Assembly: GCA_014825775.1 (NCBI GenBank)
Contig: MVAQ01000053.1
Coordinates: 42,269-106,268, forward strand
Length of the DNA: 64,000 nt
Source: Krasilnikovozyma curviuscula
Taxonomy: Eukaryota; Basidiomycota; Tremellomycetes; Cystofilobasidiales; Mrakiaceae
Reading direction: 5' to 3'
Shown: in pieces, positions 1-10,428 of the stretch
Layout of the letters: the number at the start of each line of letters is the position of its first letter
How positions within the stretch are numbered: position 1 is the first letter of the stretch
The notes under the pieces: generated by a model
What the model saw: the letters and a program-made list of their open reading frames with translations, nothing else
The model's database searches: none
What the model was told of the DNA's origin: nothing
Made by a program: the position numbers and the translations under genes

Positions 1-2351
1 TATATGGCGAGGTAAGTTTCTTCCTCACCTCGCGTTTTCCGAGGTTGGTCGACCAACTGCGTTGCGTTGTATTTGAATCAGCGAGAGTTTGGCCATCCCT
101 CCTACATTGCCTACATTGAATCAGCAAAATCCAAAAAGAATTCCAAATCACCAGGTGTATCCCAAGAGATAGATCCAGACCAGCCACTACTCGAGATTGC
201 CAAGGTGCCAGACTTTGTCAACAATCTTCTCATTCAAGACTCAATTGTTTCCTCCGATTCCAAACGACCACCGGTATCTCCACCTCCCAAATGTAAGTAT
301 CTGGTCTTATTGAAACTCTTTTCTCTTCTACCAACTCAGGCATGCTCTAAATTCTTCCCTGTAGACATGATTCCTCAACGCAGCTATCTCTCAAGATTTC
401 CAGCTTCAGTCTATTCGTCTGCACTCTACCTTCCCTCAATATTGACCGCACTGGATCAGGCGCTCACTGCAACAGAGCTGAGCTCGAAGATGTTCGCTTC
501 CAGCGTCAAGCAGCCGTTGCTGATGGAGGCTCTCTCAACTTCCGCACTAGGACAGCAACAGAATTACGAGAGGCTTGAATTCTTCGGTGATGCGATATTG
601 AAGTTGGTGGCCACCTCCTATCTGTGAGTCCTGAGCTCAACACATGGCTTAATTCTTAGTTGACGATGCGTAAATTCTCGCTCCCTCAGCATCACGCGCC
701 ATCCCACTCGAACCGTACACGACCTGAGAGACGAAAAACAGAAGCTCATCAGAAACACCCGCCTCAAAACTCTTGGAGTATCTTCAGGGTTGACTGAGTC
801 CATCCTTCATCAACAATTTAACCTTAAAAGTTGGGTACCTCACGGTTGGACAGTAGAAGGTCAGGCCACGCATCCGGATATGGTAGAGATTTCCGATAAT
901 GTGAGTTTCAAAATTACCTACTTCCGTTTTTTTACTCACAGTCTGTCCGCTCAATATTCAGGTCGTCGCCGACGTTGTAGAGGCGTGCTTGGGAGCCTCT
1001 TATCTTTCAGCTGCAACCTGTGTATCACCAGTGGAATACCAGAAAAAAGCTTTGGATAACAGCTTGTTATTTTTGAAGAGTCTGAAACATCCTCTTGAGG
1101 TCTCAAGGTGGAGTGAACTTCAGGGCTCGCAGCTCCCCGTGTCATCTCAACAGATCAACATCTCTACCAAATCCATTCAAGAGGTAGAGTCAATCATTGG
1201 ATACACATTCGACAACAAAAGGCTTTTGGAAGTAGCATTCTCTCTAAGAAATGCTGACCAGGTCGACCGAGACAGATTTGAATCGCTTGGCGATGCTTTC
1301 TTGGATTACGGTAAGTGCTCTTACATCTAACTTTTCAGCGGGAGTGCTGTAATTCTGTTCTTTCCCTGAAATCCCAGAGGTTGCCCTGAAGATATTTCAC
1401 CGCTTTCCTGATGCTACGCCTGCGGTCCTTAACTTGTTCAAGTTTGGGATGGTGTCGAATCAGACACTTTCTGCTCTCGCTATCTCTTCGTCACTCTACA
1501 AATTCATGACACCATATCACGAGCTGCCCATTGCGTCATCTGAGTTTGTCCAAGTGCTTTTGAAGAAGTTGGAGGAGAGCAAAGAAGGCCCCGTAAGATC
1601 GGCTGGCACGTCTTTGATGCCTCATGGTGTTCCTTGGTGGAACGAGTTTGAACCACCAAAGGTGAGTAAGGCGTAGTTCTACTCTGCACTTTACAGTTTC
1701 TCACAATGATGCATTCCTTTCTTGTTTCTTTTAAGCTGTTCGCTGATATTGTGGAGGCGTTGATTGGTGCTGCTTTGGTCGATTCGAAGTTTGATCTGCA
1801 GGTGTCAAAGACGATCTTTCAGAAGTTAGTGGAGCCATTTCTTGACCAGTATATCACCACAGAAAGTTCTCTGCCAGTTCGTGAGTCATTGTTTCCGTTA
1901 ATGTCGTCTTTCAACATCCGTCGACCCTTTACTTCCTTCCAGATCCGAACGTTGTTCTTTTGAATTTCTTTAGAAGTCGCGTGAGTCAATATATCTTCCT
2001 TTTTGGCTCATATTTAATCTGAACGCCTTTCTTGATACTTAATAGGGCTGTAATGCGTATCAGACTTCTCGTAAAGACATTCTATTCGAGGGCAGTTCTC
2101 GCAAAATCATTCGAGTTATCGGTAAGCGTTTCTCGTATCAATGAGTCATTGTACCTGCGACTTACTCCTTCTTCTACTTCAAAGCAATCTATCATGGAGT
2201 GCAGATAGGCGAGGGTCAAGGGGCTGATGAAAACACCGCGAACAGATTCGCAGGTGCTGCTGCTCTTAATTGGATAGACAATAACCCCAAGAAAGGCATG
2301 CACCTATGCACTTGTCCCAACAAGAAGCTTGATGTGTCTATTTATACATAA
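1..2351 (+). CDS. DCR: Dicer-like ribonuclease, C-terminal part (5' end outside window)
   Basis: Dicer cuts double-stranded RNA into small interfering RNAs. Only the C-terminal half is present and the coding sequence enters from the left edge. Two RNase III domains are visible. The first has the signature ERLEFFGDAILKL (about 568-606) paired with the downstream helix VADVVEACLGASYL. The second has DRFESLGDAFLDY (about 1270-1310) paired with FADIVEALIGAALV (about 1740-1785). The ExxE, D and DxxE metal-binding residues are all present, except that the first Glu of the second domain is Asp. A short dsRBD-like tail follows (HGVQIGEGQGADENTANRFA, then an Ala-rich helix) and ends in IYT and TAA at 2349-2351. 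Several introns are visible, for example 12-81, 293-364 and one ending near 960. The helicase and PAZ regions cannot be seen, so Dcr1 versus Dcr2 paralogy cannot be assigned. Confidence 0.93.
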
Positions 2352-2803
2352 TTTTTTCACGGTCGGTCTCTTTAAATGACCAGGAAACGCGAGTAGCACA
2401 CTTCGCATGTGATATAGCTGTTCCTAAGCTACTGGTTCGTCTATCTCGACATTCTTCGAAAATTTTCAAAGGCATTCAAATAGAGTCGGTTCGTTTTGTG
2501 CCGACTTGTGAGTACGTCGTATGAGTCCAACCTGCTTCGAATGATGATGTTATGACATCAACAAACGCTCGGAGTGCAATGGCAAAATTGGTCGGAGAGT
2601 CTTCTTTGGGGTTCATCCATAACAGTCACCTCCTTAGTCACCCCCCTTCCAGTGGTTCCGAATGCGTGATTTTATCGTGTTTGTTTTGCGCCGTGCACTG
2701 AAGAGTCTCCTTCGACGCCGTGCCATGAGAGGCAACTGCGAACGGTCACCCTGATTTTGCATTTTCCCTTCTAGTTCATAACAGAAGCCGACCTTTGTTC
2801 AAG
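2352..2803. other. Intergenic, Dicer 3' end to acinus 5' region
   Basis: No convincing coding sequence is seen. A TTTTCCCTTCTAG tract at about 2762-2774 looks like a 3' splice site 30 nt before the acinus ATG. A GTACGT donor-like site lies near 2513, so a leader intron is possible but unproven. Confidence 0.4.
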
Positions 2804-5017
2804 ATGGATGTCTCCAAGCTGAAGGTTGCAGGTAATCAGCGGTTCTTTGGCTCTCCAGTCCCACAGCGCGTCAGATCACTAATCTTGCCTGCGATTTTGA
2901 ATAATAGAATTGAAGGACGAGCTCATCAAGAGAAATGTGGAGATTCCCAAGAACGTTACTCTCAAAGGAGCTGTAAGATCTGGGTTCCACTTTCTCCTTC
3001 CCTTCTGTGTCGTAGGAGACCTGATATTTTTTCTGCGTGGTGTTCTCCAGCTTGCTACTTTGCTTCAAGAGACACTAGACGCAGAGAGTGCTGCTGCCTC
3101 TTCTGAGCCTCCCAGAGATCCCTCTCTATCGGTTGAAAACCCACCAATAAAAAACGAGAAGGAGATCGACCAGGAAACTGCTGTGGAAGTTGTCAATGAA
3201 GATGTTGGCATGTTCAAACCAGAGGAAGAGGGAAAAACTGAGAAGACTCAAGGAGAGTTTGAACCTTCAGCTGTAGGGATAGACCAAAAGAATGTCAAAT
3301 CAGCTGTCCCGATCGACCAGAAGCCTGAAGATATCGAAATGGCTGAGCAAACGGTGCCGGAAGATGTAGGCATGGAAACCAGCACAGGTAGGGGTTTCAA
3401 TTGAGCACTATATTACGCTGAAGCCTTCTAATCCAATTTCTTGCCTTTTGATACGTGAAGAGATCGAAAAAACTGAAGTTACAGAAGCACCTAAGGCGGC
3501 TGCAATGGACCACGACGCACCAGCGCAACAAGACTGTCAGTTGCTTCACAATTATTTGTTCAAATGTTCAAATTAAATTTCACACTGATATATAATTTGT
3601 CAACAACAGCTCCGTCTAAATTCTCTAGCGAAGACGCGCCGTTCTCAACCCATCCACCGACGCGAACGATCTACATCTCCAATTTACGTCGGCCGATTAT
3701 GGACTCCTCACTTCAGGAGTTTCTTGAATCATATGGAGAGCTGGATGTCTCATGGGCCGCTGATGTCAGTGCAGTGAAAGAGAGAGGGTGGTATTTAGAT
3801 GGCGTGAAATCACACTGCGTAAGTTTCTTCCCATTGCACCGAGGAAAAACTTCGATAATTAGAATCACACTAACCATACTTCTGTCTTTGCTCCTTCATT
3901 GTCAATTCACTTCTCCACTAGTATGCGACTGTAAGCAACGCCTCCTAATGGGTTCCATCCTTCAGCGATGTTTGGCTGATCCTGCCATTTTGTACAGTTT
4001 GAAACCGAAGAAGATGCTCTGAAGGCTGCAACTGAAGTCAATGACCAGTTATGGCCCGCTGAAACTGGGCAAAAACTTGCCGTCCAATTCATTCCTCCAA
4101 GGGTTGCTAAAGACTTTGTCGCTCGTGAAGTCACCGCCTGGACGAATGGCCGAAGGAAGCTCTCGCTCAAGATTAACAAAGAAGAGGGAGAAGTCAAATT
4201 TGACCTGGAAGAAGCTGGTGAATTGGCTTTACATGCTTTCCGAGGTCCAGGAGCCCCTGGACCATCTCGAAATGTTGTTGGCTCTGGAGGAAGAGGGGGA
4301 TTCGGTGGTGGTGGATTCAACAATGGTAGCATAGGTGGAGGATTTAGAAGAGGTGGAATGTCAGGTGGTGGTGTAAACGGCGTTCCACTTGGACGACCCA
4401 ACCCTTATGGTGACAACTCGAGACATTCAGGGCCATTCCAACAAAACAGTCGTGGAGATGGCCCACCCGGCCGTTTCTCCAACAATGGCTACTCATCTCA
4501 TCAACCAACCACCGCCCCAGAAGGATCCTGGAAACGTAGCGCTAATGGTCCCACCGCCCCGCACTCTAGAGGCTGGTCTGGGCACGATAACAGGTTACCA
4601 CCTCGTCGTCGATCGCCTTCACCTCCACCAGCACGACACAGTAACAATGATGACCGATCTGGTAGAGGAGGAGATCGCGGCAGGAGTAGAAGTCGAAGTC
4701 CTCCTCGAGGAGGTCGCTACCGATCTCGCAGTCCAGTCAGACGGCGCGATAGGAGTGCCAACGACGAATCTCTTCCCAGAAGAAAACGCTCACTTTCCCG
4801 ATCTCGATCCAGATCCTTGTCGAGGTCTCAGTCACCACCACCTCGAAGACGACGAGACGAATATAACAAAAGCGACGACGAGAAGGATGATCGTGGTTGG
4901 GCCGGCAGCTTAAAGCCAACAGGTCGTGCTGAAAATGGCAGTGGTTGGGGTAGTGGTGGCTCTTATAGGCGAAGTGGTGGTAGTTCTGGTCGAGGCGGAA
5001 ATGGGTGGGGCAGATGA
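2804..5017 (+). CDS. ACIN1: Acinus-like SAP/RRM/RS-rich splicing protein
   Basis: Acinus is the scaffold of the ASAP complex (with RNPS1 and SAP18) and works with the exon junction complex in nuclear splicing. The start ATG at 2804 opens a SAP motif (MDVSKLKV, then ELKDELIKRNVEIPK after an intron). An acidic linker follows, then an RRM-like domain beginning TRTIYISNLRRPI. The RNP1-like segment KSHCYATFETEEDALKAA closely resembles animal acinus (KSHCFVTY). The C-terminus is Gly/Arg-rich and then a long RS domain (about 4600-4900), ending at 5017. There are about seven exons. One is a 9-nt microexon at 3922-3930 and one intron (2973-3050) is 78 nt without stops. The RSB motif that binds RNPS1/SAP18 in animal acinus is not obvious between the RRM and the RS tail. 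The reading frame begins upstream of 2804 with a non-ATG codon, so 2804 is the first valid start. Confidence 0.85.
3922..3930 (+). other. 9-nt microexon inside the acinus RRM
   Basis: TATGCGACT is flanked by CCACTAG on the left and GTAAGC on the right. It encodes Tyr-Ala-Thr and joins KSHC to FETEED in frame (phase 0 on both sides), completing the RNP1-like motif of the RRM. Skipping it would delete three residues without shifting the frame. Confidence 0.8.
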
Positions 5018-5408
5018 GTAACCGCTTGGCGCACTTCATCTTCTATGCCCAATCTGTACAGGACTACAATTAAAAAATGTACAACATCTGAATCTTTGAT
5101 ATGGTTATATCATTAGCTCTACTGAACGTGTTCGAGTAGGTCGCTGTTGGCTATGTTTACGCCCTCAGGGCATTTCTACTCCTCTTTGACTCGAAAACCC
5201 GTCACAAGAACAGCGCTGCATATACCTTCGACATAAAGACCTTTTCCAGCGTTGTTTGGTTCTTGACTTTGAGAATTTTTTTCGGTCTCGCAGCCTCAGC
5301 TTGCGTGGCTCGCAAAAAGGTCAGAGGCCTCCCCTCGCAGCTCCCATCTCGACAGCCAGGTTCGCACCCCTCCCTCTGTCGGATTCGGGCACCTCCTTTC
5401 TTAGCTGG
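5018..5408. other. Intergenic and 5' leader of the LAMMER kinase
   Basis: No separate gene is seen. The kinase reading frame is already open from about 5256 but has no ATG before 5409. A small palindrome GCCCTCAGGGC lies near 5161-5171. Confidence 0.4.
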
Positions 5409-8009
5409 ATGGAAACATACTCTCGAAAGAATCTGCCTCATCTTTCGACGTCCATCAAAGAGCAGCACACTTTCCCATTGGACTCCTACCACCACCAGGG
5501 GCAGCAGCAGCAGCGTCCCACTCATTCGCCTGTTTATCCCTTGCAACACCAGCACGTCCTGCAGGAGAACCACCCTTATAGTGCCTACGACGACAGTCCA
5601 GTGGAGGAGCCACAGTATAGGCTGCTTCAAGACTTGGACAGCAGAAAAGATCGTGGAGGAAGCTCGAGTGTGACCACAGCTTATCAACACCAGCATCAGC
5701 CAGCTTATTTCTACACTAACTCGCCAATTGCTTCACTTGTACGAAGGCAGCTCGATCCAGCTTCAGATCCTTATCAACAAAGCGTGCACCCGCAGCTGTC
5801 AGCAACCTATCCCCAACTGCATTACAACACAGCACCCACCAATACCGCTGCCGCTGCAAACACCATGTCGAGAACCATGACTACCCTCCAGCAAGGGACC
5901 CAGACGACAGCCCCTCTGGCCCCCTCGAAGCAGGCTGCAGGTCTGTCTAGGAAACGTCCCCCAGCTCCTTCCACTGTTTCTTCTCGTACCACTGGGTCAA
6001 CTTCGCTTTACAGGGTAGAGTCGCAGGTCCTACCAACTGGAGAGAAAAGGGATTTGGTCGTGCTAGAGGATACACCGACCCCACCTCCTCAGGGAAAGAA
6101 ACGGTCACGGCCTGTGAACGGAGAGATCAGTGGTGTAAGGCCGACAACTGCAGATAAAGTTCCTGCAGCGAAGAAACGGAAAGCTGTGGACGGGGCCATT
6201 GCCAGTGGACCTTCAACGAAGAAGCTCTACAACTACCAGGTGAGGGTAATTTAGGAGACCTTTTCATCAAAGATTCATTTCTCATTCCTCTGTCCTGTAC
6301 CCAGCAGCCCATTGCGTCAGGCTCTTCTTCCTCTACTCAAAGGACCTCACAGGCTGTTGCATCTTCTCAACCAAGCTGCGATGACCCTGAGGGTCATTAT
6401 ATCATCAAAGAAGGTGATGTGATAGCTGGGAAGTGTGAGTTCTTATATCGTCTCTGCGTATTTCCGACGCTCTGAAAGGAAGCTCACCTATTTTTTTACT
6501 TTGCGTTTGTTCCCAGATCGGATAATAAAGAAGCTTGGAGAAGGGACATTTGGAAAGGTTGTAGAAGCTGTAGATAATCAGACGAGAAGGCATTTTGCGG
6601 TAAAGATCATTCGGGCTGTCCAAAAGTATCGGGATGCGTCGAAGATCGAGGTCCGAGTGCTTGAACGGTTGAAGGCTTCTGATCCAACCAATGTGTAGTA
6701 TGTGCCGTTCGGTGTTGTATTTTCAAGCGACCTTTCTAATTTCTTCGCATCCATCTTTGTAGCAAATGCATCCATCTGACGGATCATTTTGACCACAAGA
6801 ATCATGTCTGTCTGGTGTTTGAACTATTGGGACTCTCGGTGTTTGACTTTCTCAAAGCCAACAGCTTCATCCCCTTTCCTCTGAGACACATTCAGGACTT
6901 TGCGCGACAACTCCTTCACAGCGTGTCGTGTAAGTGTCCTACCATGCACCCATCCCGATCTCGTCTAAGACTCCTCTGACGATGCGCCTTTCCTTTTTTT
7001 TCTTTACGCTTACACAGATCTCCACAAGCTGAGGCTTGTGCATACGGATCTCAAGCCCGAGAACATACTGCTGGCTGATGGGCAGTATCAAGTTGTAAAT
7101 AGCAAGGTAAGCTTGCCTCCCTTTGCGCGGGGGGACAGCGCGCCGCTGACTGGCTTTCTTTCTCCGCATTATTAGCGCTCGAACCCGACAGAGAGGAGGA
7201 TTCTGAGCAACACGGACATCAGGTTGATTGATTTTGGAAGTGCTACATTCGAAGAAGAGTATCATTCTACGGTGGTTTCAACTCGTCACTATCGAGCTCC
7301 GGAGATCATATTAGGTGAATGTTAACTAGTGTCTACTCCTCCTTATCCGTGTTTCTCTGAACTACCTATCTGACGGTCTGGCGATTGTGTAGGTCTCGGT
7401 TGGTCTTATCCCTGTGATATGTTCTCCATTGGGTGCATTCTTGTGGAATTCTTTACTGGCGAAGCGCTATTTCAAACTCATGGTAACTTGGAACATTTAG
7501 TAATGATGGAGATTGTAATGGGTCGGATGCCGGATCATATGATGCGAACTGGAGCGTGAGTATCCGTTCCTCACCTTGCTGCTACTCGCACTGACTGATA
7601 TCCCCATTCTCTCCCATCTCCAGACGTTCCAAGCCGGAAATGTTTAGGAACGGTAAACTCGACTATCCGAACGCACAAACGGACAAAGCAAGCAAGAAGT
7701 TCCTGAAGGGAATGAAAAGTCTTGATGTGAGCCAGCTGCAACTTGGTCTTCCTGGCGGTTTCTGATTTTGTTTCATTTTTCACACCTTTAGCAAATAATA
7801 CCGCCAACAACGGTTGTGCAATCACGGTTCTCTGATCTCATCAAGAAGCTGTTGGCTTTCGATCCCGAGAGGCGGATAGACGTCAGGACTGCCTTGAACC
7901 ACCCCTTCTTTCATCTTAATATGTGAGCTCTTGAGCCACGCATTCTAATTTTGAAAATAAACGTCCTCGTACTGATAACTTTCTCTTACTCTACAGTAAT
8001 CTGGAGTAG
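5409..8009 (+). CDS. lkh1: LAMMER/CLK dual-specificity protein kinase
   Basis: LAMMER kinases phosphorylate SR and RS-domain proteins and control splicing, morphology and stress responses. Starting at ATG 5409 there is a Gln/Ser/Pro-rich N-terminus of about 280 residues with basic nuclear-type clusters. The catalytic domain follows (about 6400-8000): Gly loop [16 protein letters not shown]-type lysine in FAVKIIR, catalytic loop [11 protein letters not shown] (the Thr is typical of CLK kinases), [20 protein letters not shown] and [18 protein letters not shown]. The LAMMER helix reads [11 protein letters not shown] rather than EHLAMMERILG, so it is degenerate. About nine exons are inferred. The last junction restores Ile-Asn-Leu-Glu and the stop at 8007-8009. 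Total length is about 650 aa. The gene sits next to acinus, whose RS domain is a plausible substrate; that link is inference. Confidence 0.93.
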
Positions 8010-8458
8010 AGGGGGGCTGGATTTGGATTTTTCATTGACACAAACACAAGCCAGAGATAAACGCATCACATACATAGCATTGCATCCCCACATGTAACTT
8101 TCTCGTCACCTTCTAAACGCCACGTCCTTTCCCACTCCTTGCCTCACATTCCCATTTCTACCCTCACGCATTGTTTTCCTTTGACGTTCTGTCCCTGTGT
8201 TCTTTTCGAATTTCTCACTCATTCTGTCGTCTTCCATTGGAGCTTGTGACTGTACTACACCATGTACTACATTACCGTGATTTATATAGAGCCCATTTAT
8301 TAAACTTGAACCGCGTTGATGTTGCAAGTTTACTTCGCAGTTTCGAGCCACACAAACGAAGCGTCCTGCTGGTAGCGGTGAGCAACTCGACGTCGACCTA
8401 GCTTTCAACCAGATTTTTGGATCCCAGTAGTCAAGCCTCAAAACAAAAACTTTCTCTC
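8010..8458. other. Intergenic, LAMMER kinase 3' end to mS38 5' region
   Basis: No gene is recognised. It is pyrimidine-rich on the + strand around 8100-8220 and should hold the kinase 3' UTR and the mS38 promoter. Short open frames here have no supporting features. Confidence 0.4.
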
Positions 8459-8994
8459 ATGGCATTGGCTCTGAAAACAAGCAGGCTTCTGCTCAGTCGA
8501 AGGACGAGTAGCCTTACAGGTTGCTCCTCTAGTTTCCAGTGTCGGGGTGCTTCTATGTCTTCCTTGTCAAATCTCAACTCACCATTACTCAAAAGTGAGT
8601 CGTTGCTGTCCGATTACTTAAGATATTCTTGGTTTCCAGTATTTCCCAGCCATGAACTGACTTTTCCACGATTTCTTTAGGGACGATACCTCGCCTTGTT
8701 CAGGCTTCCGCACCTTCATTCAGCTATCTTTATCCCACAAACCTTACTTCTTTAACATCAGCATTCTCCAGGCCTACCTCTGCGTCTTTCTCCACCACTG
8801 CGTTTCTTGCAAAATCCTGGCGACAGGTGAAGAGGCACAAAATGAATGTTCACAAGTGGGTAGATGCATCCCCGTTTTCTACTCCCATCAGCAACTAATT
8901 TTCAATTGTCTACAGATACAAGAAAAGAAAGAAATCATTGAAGCACATCAAAGACAGAGAGGCGGCGAAGCACATGAGGGCGACGAAGATTTAG
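8459..8994 (+). CDS. COX24: Mitochondrial small-subunit ribosomal protein mS38 (Cox24/AURKAIP1 family)
   Basis: This is a small, very basic protein of the mitochondrial ribosome; its yeast counterpart Cox24 was first linked to COX1 mRNA processing. Three exons are inferred: 8459 to about 8594, about 8682 to 8855, and about 8918 to 8994. The N-terminus is a typical import signal, rich in Arg, Ser and Leu (MALALKTSRLLLSRR). The diagnostic C-terminal domain reads KRHKMNVHKYKKRKKSLKHI and continues with Lys/Arg-rich helix to TKI and TAG. The protein is about 125 aa. The family is identified mainly from this C-terminal KMxxHKxKKRxK block, which is the conserved part across eukaryotes. It converges with Prp38, leaving only 118 bp between stop codons. 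Confidence 0.85.
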
Positions 8995-9112
8995 AGGGAG
9001 AAGAAAGACGTATACTGCTACGCAAATAACACAGTGGTTCTTGCTGAACTAATGCAAGGTGTGTTGCGCAACTTCTGGTGCTTGATGTAGTAAAGTTACA
9101 ACATGATGCCTA

Positions 9113-10217
9113 TCAGACGTCTCCCTCGACATAATCATCCGTCTGCACGACTTCCATACGATCTCCTCCCTCATTAGCTACAGCCCTGCTTCCTACAGCT
9201 TGCCTCATCATCCTCTCTAGCCTTTCCGGTGATATCGACCTGCTCATTGACCTGAACGAAGCGCCGCCGCTGCTCGATCTCGATCTCGACCTGCTTCTCG
9301 AACCAGACGGCGAACGGGAAACGAATCTCCCAGCGTCGCTATCTTCATCATCGGTGTCATTACTTCCTCTTCTCTGCGAGCTTCTTCCTCTTCTATCGTC
9401 ATCATCATCTGATCGTTCACCACGGTCACTTCCTCCTTCACCCATTGCGTCTTCCAGCACAGATTTCCTTAATGCAAGGCCTTCGGTATCTTCCAATACG
9501 TCTCTTTTCGTGAGACGAGGTAAGATGATGTCGCAAACTCGTTCCTCAGTTAGCAGCTCGTCAATGAAAGAATCAAAGTACGATAGCGAGAAGCCACCTG
9601 CAGATATCAGCAAGTGAGCAACGTGCACAACCCAAGTCAAAGGTGACAAGTACGACAGTTACTCACTGCTATCTTGTATTCGTAGCTTCTTGTAATCTTT
9701 CAGCAAGGGTTCCAATATTTCGTAGACTTCCACAGCCTTGAATGTGAGACGGACGTAGAAAGCTGCCAAAGCTCGAAGATACCTGGGAGAGCGAAGCCAT
9801 CGTCAGTTGCAACACCAACAGCCCACTCAGTAAAGAAAGAAAATCACTTGAACTCCTCAGCCAGAAGGTACTCAATCAGGATCTCCTTCTCAGGTTGGAG
9901 TTGCAGCAGCTTCAGAGTCAGGCAAAGAAACGGGGTTGGCTTCTGGTTACCGAAGACGCCTCCCACTGCTTTCAGTCCAATAGCTTTATCAATAAGGCTC
10001 TCAGCTATTTAGAAACAACTCGGGGGGTGCTTGTTAGGTTTCGGAGGGGTACAGGGCGGCAAGAAATAAGAAATGAGAGGACCGCACCTGTGAGAGCAAA
10101 ACAGTGTTCTTTCCAGTATGAAGAGTCGTATATCCTCTGCCTGATCACTTTTTCTACCAAGAACTGCGGATTACCGCCGTGAATGTTCTGGTAGCCTCGA
10201 AGAGTGGAATTGGCCAT
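9113..10217 (-). CDS. PRP38: Pre-mRNA-splicing factor Prp38 with RS-type C-terminus
   Basis: Prp38 is a tri-snRNP/B-complex protein needed for spliceosome activation. From ATG at 10217 the Prp38 fold is recognisable: NIHGGNPQFLVEKVIRQRIY, YWKEHCFALT, GLKAVGGVFGNQKPTPFLCL, KEILIEYLLAEEFKYLRALA, FYVRLTFKAVEVYEILEPLL and DYKKLR. A C-terminal extension follows with Asp/Arg and Ser/Arg stretches (RFVSRSPSGSRSRSRSRSSS), ending in EGDV. About four exons give roughly 295 aa. Budding-yeast Prp38 lacks such an RS tail, while basidiomycete and animal forms carry one, making it a candidate substrate of CLK-type kinases. Confidence 0.95.
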
Positions 10218-10428
10218 GATTCAGTTGTCGGCGTTGAAGGTGACTTTGCGCCGCCTGGTAACCCCACTTTTCTGCTTCAGGTGGGAAAACGCAGAGAATC
10301 TGTAGCCTCATTAGGACTTGCAACTTGTCATTTTTTAACAAAAAAAAAACCTAACAAGAAGAAAAGTAAATGCACGTAAAATGTTTTGATCTCATATCCT
10401 CAGCATCTATCTCTGTCGAGGTCGCACT

